A DNA stretch of 64,000 nt from an uncultured Erysipelotrichaceae bacterium (GCA_947385085.1 CANDJN010000006.1:13500-77499), one strand, 5' to 3'. Counted from the stretch's first letter, positions 17,989 to 26,705 are shown. Numbers and translations are program-made. Notes: generated by a model from the letters alone, not told the origin.

Positions 17989-18021
17989 AAAAAAGCAGGC
18001 AATGATAGCTCATTCTCCTGC
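17989..18021 (-). terminator. Terminator of purine nucleoside phosphorylase gene
   Basis: On the minus strand GCAGG-AATGA pairs with TCATT-CCTGC (small bulge) and is followed by six T, about 10 nt after the stop. Confidence 0.7.
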
Positions 18022-18031
18022 CTCATAAGCA

Positions 18032-18844
18032 TCACAGTGCTTGTAAAATCGCTTTGACAAATTCTTGAAACTGTTCTTTTACTCGATTGGTGGTTGCGAC
18101 CACTTCCTCATGGTTCAAATCAGCCTGCATTCCTGCTGCCAAATTGGTTATACAGGAAATACCTAAAACATGCATCCCCATATGATTGGCAACAATGACT
18201 TCCGGAACCGTAGACATTCCGACCGCATCAGCACCAAGGATCCGCGCCATGCGAATTTCTGCCGGGGTCTCGTAGGAAGGCCCGCTGAACGCCATATATA
18301 CACCTTCATGTATCGGTAAATTCATCGTCTTTGCCACCTGCTTGGCAATAGCGCGATACGTCTCATCATATGCATGACTCATATCCGGGAAACGTGGTCC
18401 CATAGTATCATCATTGGGACCGATCAACGGGTGATTGCCCATAAAATTAATGTGATCTTTGATGAGCATCAGCTCGCCCGGATGATAGCCTTCATTTACT
18501 CCACCGGCTGCATTGGTTACGATTAAGGAATCGGCTCCCAAGGCTTTTAACACACGGATCGGATATGTTATCGTCTGCATCGAATTGCCCTCATAATAAT
18601 GAAAGCGCCCCTGCATCATTAATACGTTTTTATGACCTAAATTCCCATACACAAGCTTACCGGCATGACCTGCCACTGTAGAAACGGGAAAATGAGGAAT
18701 ATCCTTATAATCTAAAACAACAGAATTTTTTACCTCATCCGCCAGATCTCCCAAACCTGATCCAAGGATCATACCAAAGTCAATCTTTGTAATACCATGT
18801 TCCCGCAAGTAGCTTGCCGTTTCATTTATGTGTTCTGCCTTCAT
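18032..18844 (-). CDS. punA: Purine nucleoside phosphorylase, trimeric class I
   Basis: Phosphorolysis of inosine and guanosine to base plus ribose-1-phosphate in purine salvage. The 270-aa length fits the low-molecular-mass trimeric class. Motifs: GMILGSGLGDLADEV (phosphate loop), VAGHAGKLVYG, MMQGRFHYYEG, TNAAGGVNEGYHPGELM and the base-site AVGMSTVPEVIVANHMG. The ATG at 18844 follows AGGAGGAT. Single gene, intact. Confidence 0.93.
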   Translation of the reverse strand: MKAEHINETASYLREHGITKIDFGMILGSGLGDLADEVKNSVVLDYKDIPHFPVSTVAGHAGKLVYGNLGHKNVLMMQGRFHYYEGNSMQTITYPIRVLKALGADSLIVTNAAGGVNEGYHPGELMLIKDHINFMGNHPLIGPNDDTMGPRFPDMSHAYDETYRAIAKQVAKTMNLPIHEGVYMAFSGPSYETPAEIRMARILGADAVGMSTVPEVIVANHMGMHVLGISCITNLAAGMQADLNHEEVVATTNRVKEQFQEFVKAILQAL

Positions 18845-19034
18845 CCATGTATCCTCCTATATATTTGACTTTTTTATCTCATTTCATTTTATCAAATATC
18901 GCTTTCGGACGCAATCCATACATTCTTCCTGATTTAAGAAATGAACAACACTGCAACATGATTATAGATCTAAGCATATGCTATTCGGGATAACCCTTTT
19001 TTCTTTTGTTCTGATGTAGCATAGGCTCTGTTAG

Positions 19035-19562
19035 CTAGAAATTCTCCTTCTTTTGTAATATTAAAATAATGCTTCTATTCTCATCCAACAATTTGAAACT
19101 GTATTTCACTTCTCCTGGTGTAATTTTATCTTCCGTAGTAATATCCAGTTTCAGTGGCACTGTCATAGGCGGATAATTTGCTGTCATATGAACTCGGTAG
19201 CCTGTATATTCATCACCTTCACGAATTTCACCGATGTCTCGAAAAGAAAAAGTGATATCATCGTTCAGTTGTATTTGACATATTTCTTCAAACATATTTT
19301 TAATGGTTTCTTCATTTACCGGAAGTCCTTTGATAGTTGCATCCATATCCATTGTTGCGCGTGTATTAAGACCTACCATCGCAGCAATCAAAAATCTGCC
19401 TTTCAGTATAAAATTACGCTGATATTTTGACACAGATATTCTTTCCAGTAGTCTCTCAAGTATAAAATTTTGCATAACCAGTTGGGCTGATATATTTTTT
19501 TTCTTTTGCCATATTCTTTATGATGGCTTTTAGTTGGATTGCATTTTCATATCAGTATCTCC
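19035..19562 (-). pseudogene. AbiEii/AbiGii nucleotidyltransferase toxin, decayed
   Basis: Remnant of the type IV AbiE toxin. The main frame (19035-19475, 146 aa) carries FILKGRFLIAAMVGL, NTRATMDMDATIKG and VPLKLDITTED. In functional homologues the first is FILKGGFL, so the GG nucleotide-binding motif has become GR. The upstream N-terminus (NAIQLKAIIKNMAKEKK) is present but in another frame, shifted at a run of A near 19510, and has no start codon. The C-terminal half is missing: homology ends near ENRSI and a stop follows at 19035. Non-functional by three independent defects. Confidence 0.8.
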
Positions 19563-19627
19563 AAATACGATCGCAATTTTTTCTCTACCTTAAATAACTT
19601 AACGTTTTCAGGTAATAAAGGTTTATT
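19547..19627 (-). pseudogene. C-terminal fragment of the AbiEi antitoxin/regulator
   Basis: A short stretch just upstream of the AbiEii remnant translates to KPLLPENVKLFKVEKKLRSY and ends with LEILI and a stop. This resembles the C-terminal helix of AbiEi-type antitoxins, and the order antitoxin then toxin is that of abiE operons. It is cut off at its upstream side right before the dispersed repeat at 19664. Confidence 0.5.
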
Positions 19628-19663
19628 TTAGCTACATATGCCTTTTTATCATCCTTTTCCCTC

Positions 19664-19819
19664 CTATCTTAACATAAGGAAAAGATGCAGGTCATCAATA
19701 ACTTACACCTCTATAAACTGATTTGATTTTCTTTATCTTCTCGGCAACAGAACAATGAACTCAACATGACTCGGATATTTGAAGTTATGCAATGTTAGAT
19801 ACAGTATTCCCTTGTTGAA
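19664..19819 (+). repeat. Dispersed ~155-bp repeat, copy A
   Basis: Similar along its length to 22779-22940, starting with CTATCTTAACATAAG and ending near AGATACAGTATTCC. Roughly four in five bases match by eye. It borders the AbiE remnant. Confidence 0.7.
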
Positions 19820-19849
19820 AAATGCATCTAGCATTCCATTTACTTAGAA

Positions 19850-21214
19850 TCAAAGCAAAAAGGTCATATATGGCGGAATACAAATAATATCATCTTTTAT
19901 TGACAGATTTTTAGGATGTATAATATAACATTCTCCTATACGATCTTTGTATTTTTCTTTGAATCTGAGCAAAGAACTTGCTGTGTATTTCTTTCCCGAT
20001 TTTACTTCAATTGGAAAAAGCTTATATTTTAACTTACTATTGTTTGATAATAAGAAATCTATTTCAATATCATTTCTGTGCTTTTCTTTATTGTAGTTTG
20101 TATAGAAATATAATTTATGTCCATTCGCTACAAGCATCTGTGCTATAACGTTCTCATACAACATTCCCTTGTTCATTGATAATTTATCATTTAATATTTG
20201 TTTATAAACATCATTTTCTAATAGTTCATTTTCATCAAATGCATGAGTTACTAATAATCCCGTATCAGATAGATAACATTTGATATAAGATCTTATTTCG
20301 TTAAGAGATAAACCAATATTAGGATCACTTGTTAAAAAGCACTCATTTGTGATCATCGAGTCAGCTAACCAAAAAAATGTTTCTTCGTATTTTTCATAGG
20401 AAGCACCTGCATCACCTTGTATATTTTTTAAAATCACTCTTTTTTCTTTACTGGATAACAATCCGGGAATTTGATCAAATATAGTTAATACTTTATTTCT
20501 ATATTGAGTATTTATTTTCATTATGTCGCTTCTATACAATTCTAAAATATCTCTTTTTTCTTTTTCACATATCGTAAAGTCTTTATTATTTTCAATAAAG
20601 GCGATTACCGGTCTAGGCATACCACCAACCAGAATATACTGTTTAAATAATAACATTGCTTTATTATGTAAACTACGTTCTAACGGCACTTTTTCTTTAT
20701 GACACTGTTTGATATACTCTATTAATAATTCTTCATTCATAGCCCAAGAAAATTCTTCAAAATCTAAAGGATACATTTTAATGTGCCTTTCTTCTGAAGG
20801 AATTACAATATCTTTCACATTTTCTTTTATAGATATCAGAGAACCTGTTTCAATATAATCATATCTTCCGTCAGCCACAAGATGTTTTATTGCGGCTCTG
20901 GCTCTCGGAAACATTTGAACTTCATCAAATATTATGATAGAATTTCGCTTTTCCAATTTAACTCTATAATGAGTTGAAAGCATCATAAAGAATGTATCTA
21001 AATCATTTATATATTTTTTGAAATAGTCTTCAATTTCTAAATCTCCTTTTGAAAAATCGATTACAATATGACTTTTATATTCATTTTTCGCAAATTCAGT
21101 AGCTATCGTACTTTTACCGATTCTTCTGGCGCCTTCAATTAATATGGCTTTGCTACCATTACATTCATTTTTCCATTCGACCATTTTTTTATATATTTTT
21201 CTTTTTAATAGCAT
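19850..21214 (-). CDS. AAA ATPase with C-terminal DUF4143 domain
   Basis: A 454-aa ATPase. Walker A is GARRIGKST (28-36), Walker B is IIIFDEVQ (92-99), followed by an arginine-rich sensor region (RARAAIKHL). The C-terminal DUF4143 part ends in a PD-(D/E)xK-like pattern: Glu384-x-Asp386 (EIDFLL) and Glu403-x-Lys405 (FPIEVKSGKKY). Proteins of this family are common in accessory regions of Bacteroidetes and Firmicutes and their function is unknown. The gene is full length, starts after GAGGG and is preceded by four iterated operator-like motifs. The restriction-nuclease-like residues could mean nucleic-acid cleavage, but this is inference. Confidence 0.85.
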   Translation of the reverse strand: MLLKRKIYKKMVEWKNECNGSKAILIEGARRIGKSTIATEFAKNEYKSHIVIDFSKGDLEIEDYFKKYINDLDTFFMMLSTHYRVKLEKRNSIIIFDEVQMFPRARAAIKHLVADGRYDYIETGSLISIKENVKDIVIPSEERHIKMYPLDFEEFSWAMNEELLIEYIKQCHKEKVPLERSLHNKAMLLFKQYILVGGMPRPVIAFIENNKDFTICEKEKRDILELYRSDIMKINTQYRNKVLTIFDQIPGLLSSKEKRVILKNIQGDAGASYEKYEETFFWLADSMITNECFLTSDPNIGLSLNEIRSYIKCYLSDTGLLVTHAFDENELLENDVYKQILNDKLSMNKGMLYENVIAQMLVANGHKLYFYTNYNKEKHRNDIEIDFLLSNNSKLKYKLFPIEVKSGKKYTASSLLRFKEKYKDRIGECYIIHPKNLSIKDDIICIPPYMTFLL

Positions 21215-21238
21215 TGGTTTCCCTCATTTCAATTGGAA

Positions 21239-21342
21239 TGCGCATATATAATATGCATCAAGATAGTTGTTATACGCACATAATAGCATCATTTGCTGTT
21301 ATGCGCAAGTATAAAATATATTAAATCAGTTGTTATGCGCAC
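21239..21342 (-). promoter_or_regulatory. Promoter with four iterated GCGCATAAC motifs upstream of the DUF4143 ATPase
   Basis: On the minus strand GTGCGCATAACAACTG (21327-21342), TTGCGCATAACAGC (21295-21308), GTGCGTATAACAACT (21265-21279) and a weaker ATGCGCATTCCAATT (21231-21245) recur. Their GCGCA centres are spaced 34, 29 and 34 bp, close to three helical turns. A promoter TTGCGC (21303-21308) with 17 nt to TATTAT (21280-21285) is embedded: its -35 lies in the second motif and its -10 touches the third. Confidence 0.65.
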
Positions 21343-21479
21343 TACAAAAGATTTTATTTTTTTTGTTTAAGAGACATTAGCAGAATCAGACTTTTCATCT
21401 GATGATGATGACTTTTTATCTTAAGAAAGGGTCAGGTGAAAAAATATAGAAATCTTTAAGACAATCACATTGTTCGTAT

Positions 21480-21845
21480 GTATTTTATATTGGATTAGTC
21501 ATCAAATCTTCCGGTGGCACTGCCACTTCAGAAATTGATGCAAGACTGGTTGTTCTTCAAAAAGAGCTTCTTAAAAAGGCCAACAACACGGACTCCTATG
21601 ATGATCTTGCAGATGAGATCTTAAGACTACGTGAGGAACGTAACCAAATATCCGTGGATACTTCTGTTCGCGATGATCAGATAGAGTGAATCAAAGATAT
21701 CCAAGATTTCATAGGAAACCAGCGAACTGATATAATCGAATTTGATGAAACCCTGATTAGACGTTGGATCAAACAGATCGCTGTTTACGATAATCACTTT
21801 ACCATTGAGCCCGAATCCGGACTAAGCATAGATATCAATGAATAA
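21480..21845 (+). pseudogene. C-terminal relic of a large serine recombinase
   Basis: Frame of 21492 reads GGTATSEIDARLVVLQKELL, then the coiled-coil ILRLREERNQ, an internal TGA at 21687, and IRRWIKQIAVYDNHFTIEPE before the stop at 21845. This is the coiled-coil and C-terminal region of Tn916/Tn4451-type large serine recombinases. The catalytic N-terminal resolvase domain is absent. It marks an old integrative element in this accessory region. Confidence 0.7.
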
Positions 21846-21912
21846 ATTACCCATTAACGCATAAAGGCTCTCAATCACCAAATAATCATACGGTGATGGG
21901 AGTCTTTGTAGT

Positions 21913-22800
21913 CTATCTCTCAAATAATTCCCAAGCAGAATAAGCTTCGTTTGCAATTTCATCATATGGTGGTGGGGATATATTTAGTGTTGTACACCCC
22001 ATATCTGACAGCCTTAAATTGAATATATTCATATTCTTTAATTGTTTATAAATATCCGTTTCCTTGCTAAGAAACCAACCTGCCTCATTGTAAAATAATT
22101 CAAAACTCATTTTTTCAATGACCTAAACAATGTAGAAATAAATATAATTAAGCTCTAGCCAAGCTTTGCGAACAGGATTACCGTAGATAGTATTTAATAT
22201 TTCTCTTGAATATTCTCCAAGACCATTTCTTTCCCACTTAGTTTTTAGCGAATTAAACAAAATCCGTTTATCGACGCTCGTTCGGTTTTCTACATTATCA
22301 AACTCTAAATCCCAGTTACCATTATAGTCAGGATCCATAAACAAAGGTAAAATCGATCGGCCATGAGCTGCAGCATTTCTCAAAGCACTAAGATCATGGA
22401 TAAACCCTACACATTCCTTCATTTTCTCTAAAACTTCTGGAAGCTCCCCTTGTTCATGATAAATATCGCAAAACATGGTTACTAATTCAGCTAATTCATT
22501 TAACTCCAGTTGCTCCATAAAATCAAATAAAGGCGTTGCATTATTACTCGATAAATAATCAAATTCATCAGATACTGTTCTAAATAATTGCTTATTTCTC
22601 GCACGCTTTATTAATTTAGATATTTTAGTTTTTTTTGAGGCCCACGCATTTATAACTTCATTACCGATATCTTTACCACCCTTTGTTCTTTCAATCTGCA
22701 TAAAATAGGTTTTATAAGCATTTTCTATGCCTATAACCCAGGCTAAAATCTTTTTCCTAAACTCAATATTTATTCTATCTATCTTAACATAAGAAAGAGA
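21913..22800 (-). pseudogene. Abi-family (Abi_2-like, HEPN motif) protein interrupted by a stop codon
   Basis: Two frames, 22123-22701 (192 aa) and 21913-22110 (65 aa), lie in the same phase and are separated only by one TAG (22123-22125) and four codons. They look like one protein of about 260 aa. ALRNAAAHGRSI contains Arg108-x4-His113, the HEPN RNase motif of Abi_2/AbiD/AbiF proteins. Upstream of the ATG at 22701 the frame stays open to about 22797 and encodes INIEFRKKILAWVIGIENAY, which resembles the family's internal 'RKKIL...DIEH' helix, so the true N-terminus is lost. The open part ends at the dispersed repeat. Probably a degraded abortive-infection gene. Confidence 0.65.
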
Positions 22801-22940
22801 TGCAAATCATCATCAATAACCTACATCTTTATAAACTGATTTAATTTTATTTTATCTCCTTTGCAACAGAACAATGGACTCAACATGATTTGCATTTCCT
22901 AAAATGAGCATAAATAGATACAGTAATCCTGTTTGAATAC
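22779..22940 (+). repeat. Dispersed ~155-bp repeat, copy B
   Basis: Companion of 19664-19819 in the same orientation. Shared blocks are CTATCTTAACATAAG, CTATAAACTGATTT-like, CAACAGAACAATG and AGATACAGTA. It abuts the truncated 5' end of the Abi-like gene. Confidence 0.7.
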
Positions 22941-23080
22941 TGAAGTGACCTTTTTATTCTCATATCGGCATCCGATCTATTTAGATATCATCTCTATTTT
23001 TCCTGCACAGTTTTTTCTCTGAAATATTGCTTTCACCTTGCCAAATCGTAAAATTATCGGTTACTATCAGTTCACCTGCA

Positions 23081-24451
23081 TTAATTAAAAACTACTACAT
23101 ATTCTTCTGAAAAATCTTCAAATGTAGAATCAATTTGTTCATATACTATTGTTAATTCATCTGCTATGATTCCTCTAACATATACATCCCTGAGTGCAGG
23201 CTTATCTATCATTGCCCATTTCAGTTGCTTATAAGTATACTTAGCGAACATAATCCACTGTGGATAGTTAATCGCCATAGGATTCTTTGTAAAATATATC
23301 TTTCCGGCATTTATTGCTGTTGCGGCAGAATGTCCTATAAACAACATTGTACTCAATTTTGGATGCTTTTCCCTATTTAAAGAAAATGGGATAGAATCCT
23401 TAATGGAATGTCCTTCTTTTATTCTCTTGATACCATATGCTACTCTAATAATGACTTCTATTATCATGGTTGGGATTGCCATACTAAAGAAATGAATAAA
23501 ATCATAACCTTCATAATACATCCCCTGAACAATTTCAGCAATCGTCTGTTCTTCTTCTTCAATACTACCAAACTGTAACAAATTAAATAATCCCATCAAA
23601 GGAGCAGGCAACCCCATAGAAGTCGTTATGTCAGATTTAAAATGAATGATTTGTTTTACAATTGCTGCAAAAATATCACTTTCTTTTCTGTCTGTATAAT
23701 TTTCCATGATCTGAGATACAAATTTACCCGTTTTGTCAATCGTAGTCATCTTACCAGTTAAAATATCATACACACCAAATATTAATCCTAGAATTGGATC
23801 GTGCCCTAAGGATAACAATCTATGATAATAAGCTGATAATCCTGTTACATATTCAATTGTATTTCGATTATCCTGAGCATCATAAGAAACTTTGCTAACT
23901 TTTGAATTTGCAAGTTTTTCCATCTCTTCTGCCGGAAATTTTTGATCAAACCAATCTCTAATATAGTTTGACAATGGTCCGCCTTTTAATCCTTCAGGAG
24001 TTTTCTGTGGAATACCCACTAGTAAAATATCCACTGCAGCGCCTAATAATCCTGCTGATGCACAAATATCAATATCAATCTTATCTAATTTATGAATGCT
24101 ATTATAGTCCGCATTTAGAGCTTTTATAGCTTGTGAGTTTTTATTCAATTCTTCTTCAGTAAATAAGGATTCAATCGTTTTTTCATGTCCCACATGCTTT
24201 TCAGCTTCTTTACATAGTTCGTCCCATGTAGGAACCACCATCACTGGTTTGGATTTTCTATGAGAGATACTTTCAACTTTCTTTGGCTTGATTCCAAGAC
24301 TTAACAGAAGTTCCTCTGATTCTGCAATTCTAGCATCAACTACTTCAGAATCTGGAAACTTGATACTATTTAACTCCTTCTGATGGTATGCAAGAACAGT
24401 ATTAATCTGCTGTTCCGTTGAAGGAATCTCCTTTTTTGTTGATTTCTTCAT
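23081..24451 (-). CDS. Large unknown protein, last gene of the PLD-fold operon
   Basis: About 456 aa with no family I recognise. The N-terminal 90 residues are charged and likely flexible. The centre (about 130-360) is mostly helical with hydrophobic segments CASAGLLGAAVDILLVG, SLGHDPILGLIFGVYDILTG, APLMGLFNLLQFG and FIHFFSMAIPTMIIEVIIRV, which could be buried or membrane-associated helices. The C-terminal part contains LFIGHSAATAINAGKIYF and ends in acidic residues (EDFSEEYVVVF). The ATG at 24451 follows AAAGGTGGTGA and overlaps the upstream gene by 50 bp, implying coupled translation. Four conserved-looking Gly/His pairs are noted, but no catalytic pattern is evident. Confidence 0.75.
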   Translation of the reverse strand: MKKSTKKEIPSTEQQINTVLAYHQKELNSIKFPDSEVVDARIAESEELLLSLGIKPKKVESISHRKSKPVMVVPTWDELCKEAEKHVGHEKTIESLFTEEELNKNSQAIKALNADYNSIHKLDKIDIDICASAGLLGAAVDILLVGIPQKTPEGLKGGPLSNYIRDWFDQKFPAEEMEKLANSKVSKVSYDAQDNRNTIEYVTGLSAYYHRLLSLGHDPILGLIFGVYDILTGKMTTIDKTGKFVSQIMENYTDRKESDIFAAIVKQIIHFKSDITTSMGLPAPLMGLFNLLQFGSIEEEEQTIAEIVQGMYYEGYDFIHFFSMAIPTMIIEVIIRVAYGIKRIKEGHSIKDSIPFSLNREKHPKLSTMLFIGHSAATAINAGKIYFTKNPMAINYPQWIMFAKYTYKQLKWAMIDKPALRDVYVRGIIADELTIVYEQIDSTFEDFSEEYVVVFN

Positions 24452-24848
24452 CGAAAGAATCACCACCTTTCGACTCTCGTAGTGCATCACATAGCTGTTC
24501 ATTCAAAACTTCAAGTGTAGCTGCTCGATCAGCTTCTTTTTTTAATACATTGATTTCACTATTCTGTTTACGAATAGAATCAGCCGTTCGCATTTCCTGT
24601 TCTGCATGTCTATTTTGCTCTTGTTTGCATTTTGATCGTTGATGAATATCATCGACAACAACTGCACCACCAACACCAAATGCTAAAAACTTAGGCCAAT
24701 GATCTTTTATGGTCTTACCTACTGGAGCAAGTTTGTTTCCAGCAGCATCAAGCAGAATAAGAACACCCTCGCCAATTTCCTTTTTATACTCTGGAACTTT
24801 TTGAATAACTTTGTCAATTAGTTGTTTTGGTAATTTAACTTTTCCCAT
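24402..24848 (-). CDS. Small protein with one hydrophobic segment and a C-terminal coiled coil
   Basis: A 148-aa protein not assigned to a family. Residues 1-50 are basic and helical, FLAFGVGGAVVVDDIH (about 51-66) is a short hydrophobic segment, and about 70-135 is a charged heptad-like coiled coil (EQNRHAEQEMRTADSIRKQN). Layout resembles the preceding Gly/Ala-rich protein, so the two may pair at the membrane (inference). It starts 12 bp after its upstream neighbour and overlaps the downstream gene. Confidence 0.75.
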   Translation of the reverse strand: MGKVKLPKQLIDKVIQKVPEYKKEIGEGVLILLDAAGNKLAPVGKTIKDHWPKFLAFGVGGAVVVDDIHQRSKCKQEQNRHAEQEMRTADSIRKQNSEINVLKKEADRAATLEVLNEQLCDALRESKGGDSFDEEINKKGDSFNGTAD

Positions 24849-24859
24849 ATTGCCTCCAT

Positions 24860-25408
24860 TCAGGCAATGCCCAAATCTTTCTTCAGATCTTTAATTGCTT
24901 GTGTAAGTAAAATATTCAAACTTTGCAAGTAATCAAGTCGATTTTTATCTACATTAGATTCTGCTTTCAACGCTTGAATTATAGCTTCGTGCTTTTTTAA
25001 TGCCTCTTTGTATAATCTTTCTTTCTCTTGCTTTAGTTGTTTGTTTTTTAGGTGAGCAGCAAGCCCTACACCACCAGCAGCTAAAGCAGCAACTGGTGCA
25101 GCAAGCACAAATATCCCAGCTACCATTCCGCCACCAACAATGCTACCTGCAGCTGCAAGTCCTGATGTAATTCCCGCTGCAGACAAACCAACTACAGAAC
25201 CTAATCCATAAAGTGCAGCAAAGGAACCAACGCCACCAATACCAGCACCTAATGCACCAGCAAGAACTTCTGGAATTGCACTTTCTCTTATAGTTCTTGA
25301 TTTATCGTTTACAGCCGCTGCGGCCTCATTCACTACATTTACAATTTGTTGTAGTGATTCGACACTTTGAAAAACCATATTTTTTTTCTTTTTTACATAT
25401 TCGCCCAT
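24860..25408 (-). CDS. Gly/Ala-rich membrane-active protein with coiled-coil tail
   Basis: A 182-aa protein. The basic N-terminus is followed by a long Gly/Ala/Val block (about 47-115: VLAGALGAGIGGVGSFAALY, GSIVGGGMVAGIFVLAAPVA) with glycine-zipper spacing sufficient for two to three membrane helices. A charged coiled coil follows (about 118-180). Such composition is shared by bacteriocin-like pore formers and by membrane effectors of defence systems, but no named family is recognised. AAAGGTGG precedes the ATG, 30 bp after the PLD gene. Function is inferred only from composition and context. Confidence 0.75.
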   Translation of the reverse strand: MGEYVKKKKNMVFQSVESLQQIVNVVNEAAAAVNDKSRTIRESAIPEVLAGALGAGIGGVGSFAALYGLGSVVGLSAAGITSGLAAAGSIVGGGMVAGIFVLAAPVAALAAGGVGLAAHLKNKQLKQEKERLYKEALKKHEAIIQALKAESNVDKNRLDYLQSLNILLTQAIKDLKKDLGIA

Positions 25409-25437
25409 ATACGTACCACCTTTTAATTATTTGCTGT

Positions 25438-26195
25438 TTATATTCCTTTGTATAATTTCATGAATTCATCCGCAAATTTTGATACAAATTCATGATCAAG
25501 CGCTGTTGATAAAGTTTCTTCATTATAATTAGCTGTAGGTGTCCAATTATAAGAACCATGCATGACATAATCCATGTCGATAATACAAAATTTATCATGC
25601 ATTCTATTGTATTCTTGGTAACCCCATCTAGGAACAATTGTTACATTAAAATCATTTTCTTGTAACTTTGAAATCATTGCTTTATTAGCTTCTTCTTCAG
25701 AAACAACGATTCTAATACTTAATCCTTGCGCTTTTTTTACTAAAAGTTCTTGATAAATTGCATCGTTAGAAAACCATGCTACAGCAGCCCAAATTATAAA
25801 CTTTGCATCTCTAATTCCCTGTATAACTGTGTCCTGTATTTCATCAAATACTACATCATGCTCCGTTACTTCTTCAGGAGTATCAATCACCTGCGGTCTA
25901 ATTTCCATATGATGTAACGCATATTCATCTGATTCTTCATAAACAAATTCAACTAAATTGGCCAATTCTTTTCCATGTTCATCTGCCGCATCTAGTAATG
26001 GCACTGGAAATCTGAGTTCAACAATTTCCCATTGCTGGAACGAGCGTCCATGATTTGCAAATGCATATTGAGGAACAAAGTTCACTCTTGCTCTACTTAA
26101 CATTCTTATAATTTGATCTCTACCCCTAAGTTTTTATAGGTTTTATCGTAATTGAGGACTTCTATCATAGTTTTTAAAAAAGCTTCTTTGACCAT
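25438..26195 (-). pseudogene. Phospholipase D-like (single HKD) protein, frameshifted near its N-terminus
   Basis: The main frame (25438-26103) holds one HKD motif, HDKFCIIDMDYVMHGSYNW (His169, Lys171, Asp176, Asn186) with Glu195 in NYNEET, as in Nuc/BfiI-type PLD nucleases and PLD-like domains. The natural start appears to be the ATG at 26195 after AGGAGTG: it gives MVKEAFLKTMIEVLNYDKTY and then shifts out of frame. The other frame continues KLRGRDQIIRMLSRARVNF into the main body. One base lost or gained around 26122-26135, next to runs of A and G, would restore a protein of about 253 aa. First of four tightly packed genes. Confidence 0.75.
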
Positions 26196-26270
26196 ACTTT
26201 CACTCCTTTACAAATTCAATTTTTTCTTCTGTCATCTAATCCACTACCTGCTATACTGCCGACAGTCAAG

Positions 26271-26705
26271 TTACAAATTTTCAGCATCCATTAATTCGCG
26301 ATTGATTTTTTCAACGAAGTCGTAATACTCACCGCTACGAACACATTTCTCAATACCACTTGAGTCTTTGCAAACAATAGTAGTGACAACTTCTCCCAGT
26401 CCAATTGTCACCCAATACCTTTTCCCGTCAAGAATACGTTCCCATGTTGAATTATAAAATTTACCACGGTCTTTTCGCACCTCTGCTACTTTCAATGTCC
26501 ACTCATTTGTATCAAAAAAGGAAAGCAGCTCAATAATTTCATCTGGTATTTTTCGCTCATTTGCACGAGCATTAAAATGTGGGCTATTCATATGCAATTT
26601 ATGTATATCTTTCATTTTGAATTGAACACGTTCAAAGAGCGATTCCGGTCCAAACTCAACATGAAATCGTACTAATTCAGCTTTCCAAGGCGGTCGTCTT
26701 CCCAT
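26271..26705 (-). CDS. Small DUF4258-like protein, possible toxin-type fold
   Basis: 144 aa. The segment HFNARANERKIPDEIIELL resembles the 'H-x-R-x-x-x-R-x-I' helix of DUF4258/RelE-like small proteins, followed by predicted strands (WTLKVAEVRKD, RYWVTIGLGEVVTTIV). The match is by eye and partial. No antitoxin-like partner adjoins it. AGGAGGT lies 12 nt upstream of the ATG, a long spacing. It lies 75 bp upstream of the PLD-fold gene's start and may be part of the same transcript. Confidence 0.5.
   Translation of the reverse strand: MGRRPPWKAELVRFHVEFGPESLFERVQFKMKDIHKLHMNSPHFNARANERKIPDEIIELLSFFDTNEWTLKVAEVRKDRGKFYNSTWERILDGKRYWVTIGLGEVVTTIVCKDSSGIEKCVRSGEYYDFVEKINRELMDAENL

Noticed and set aside
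21231..21342. CRISPR array
   Set aside because: Four imperfect 14-16-bp motifs with about 15-20-bp gaps that overlap promoter boxes. Repeat and spacer lengths are too short, and there are no cas genes.
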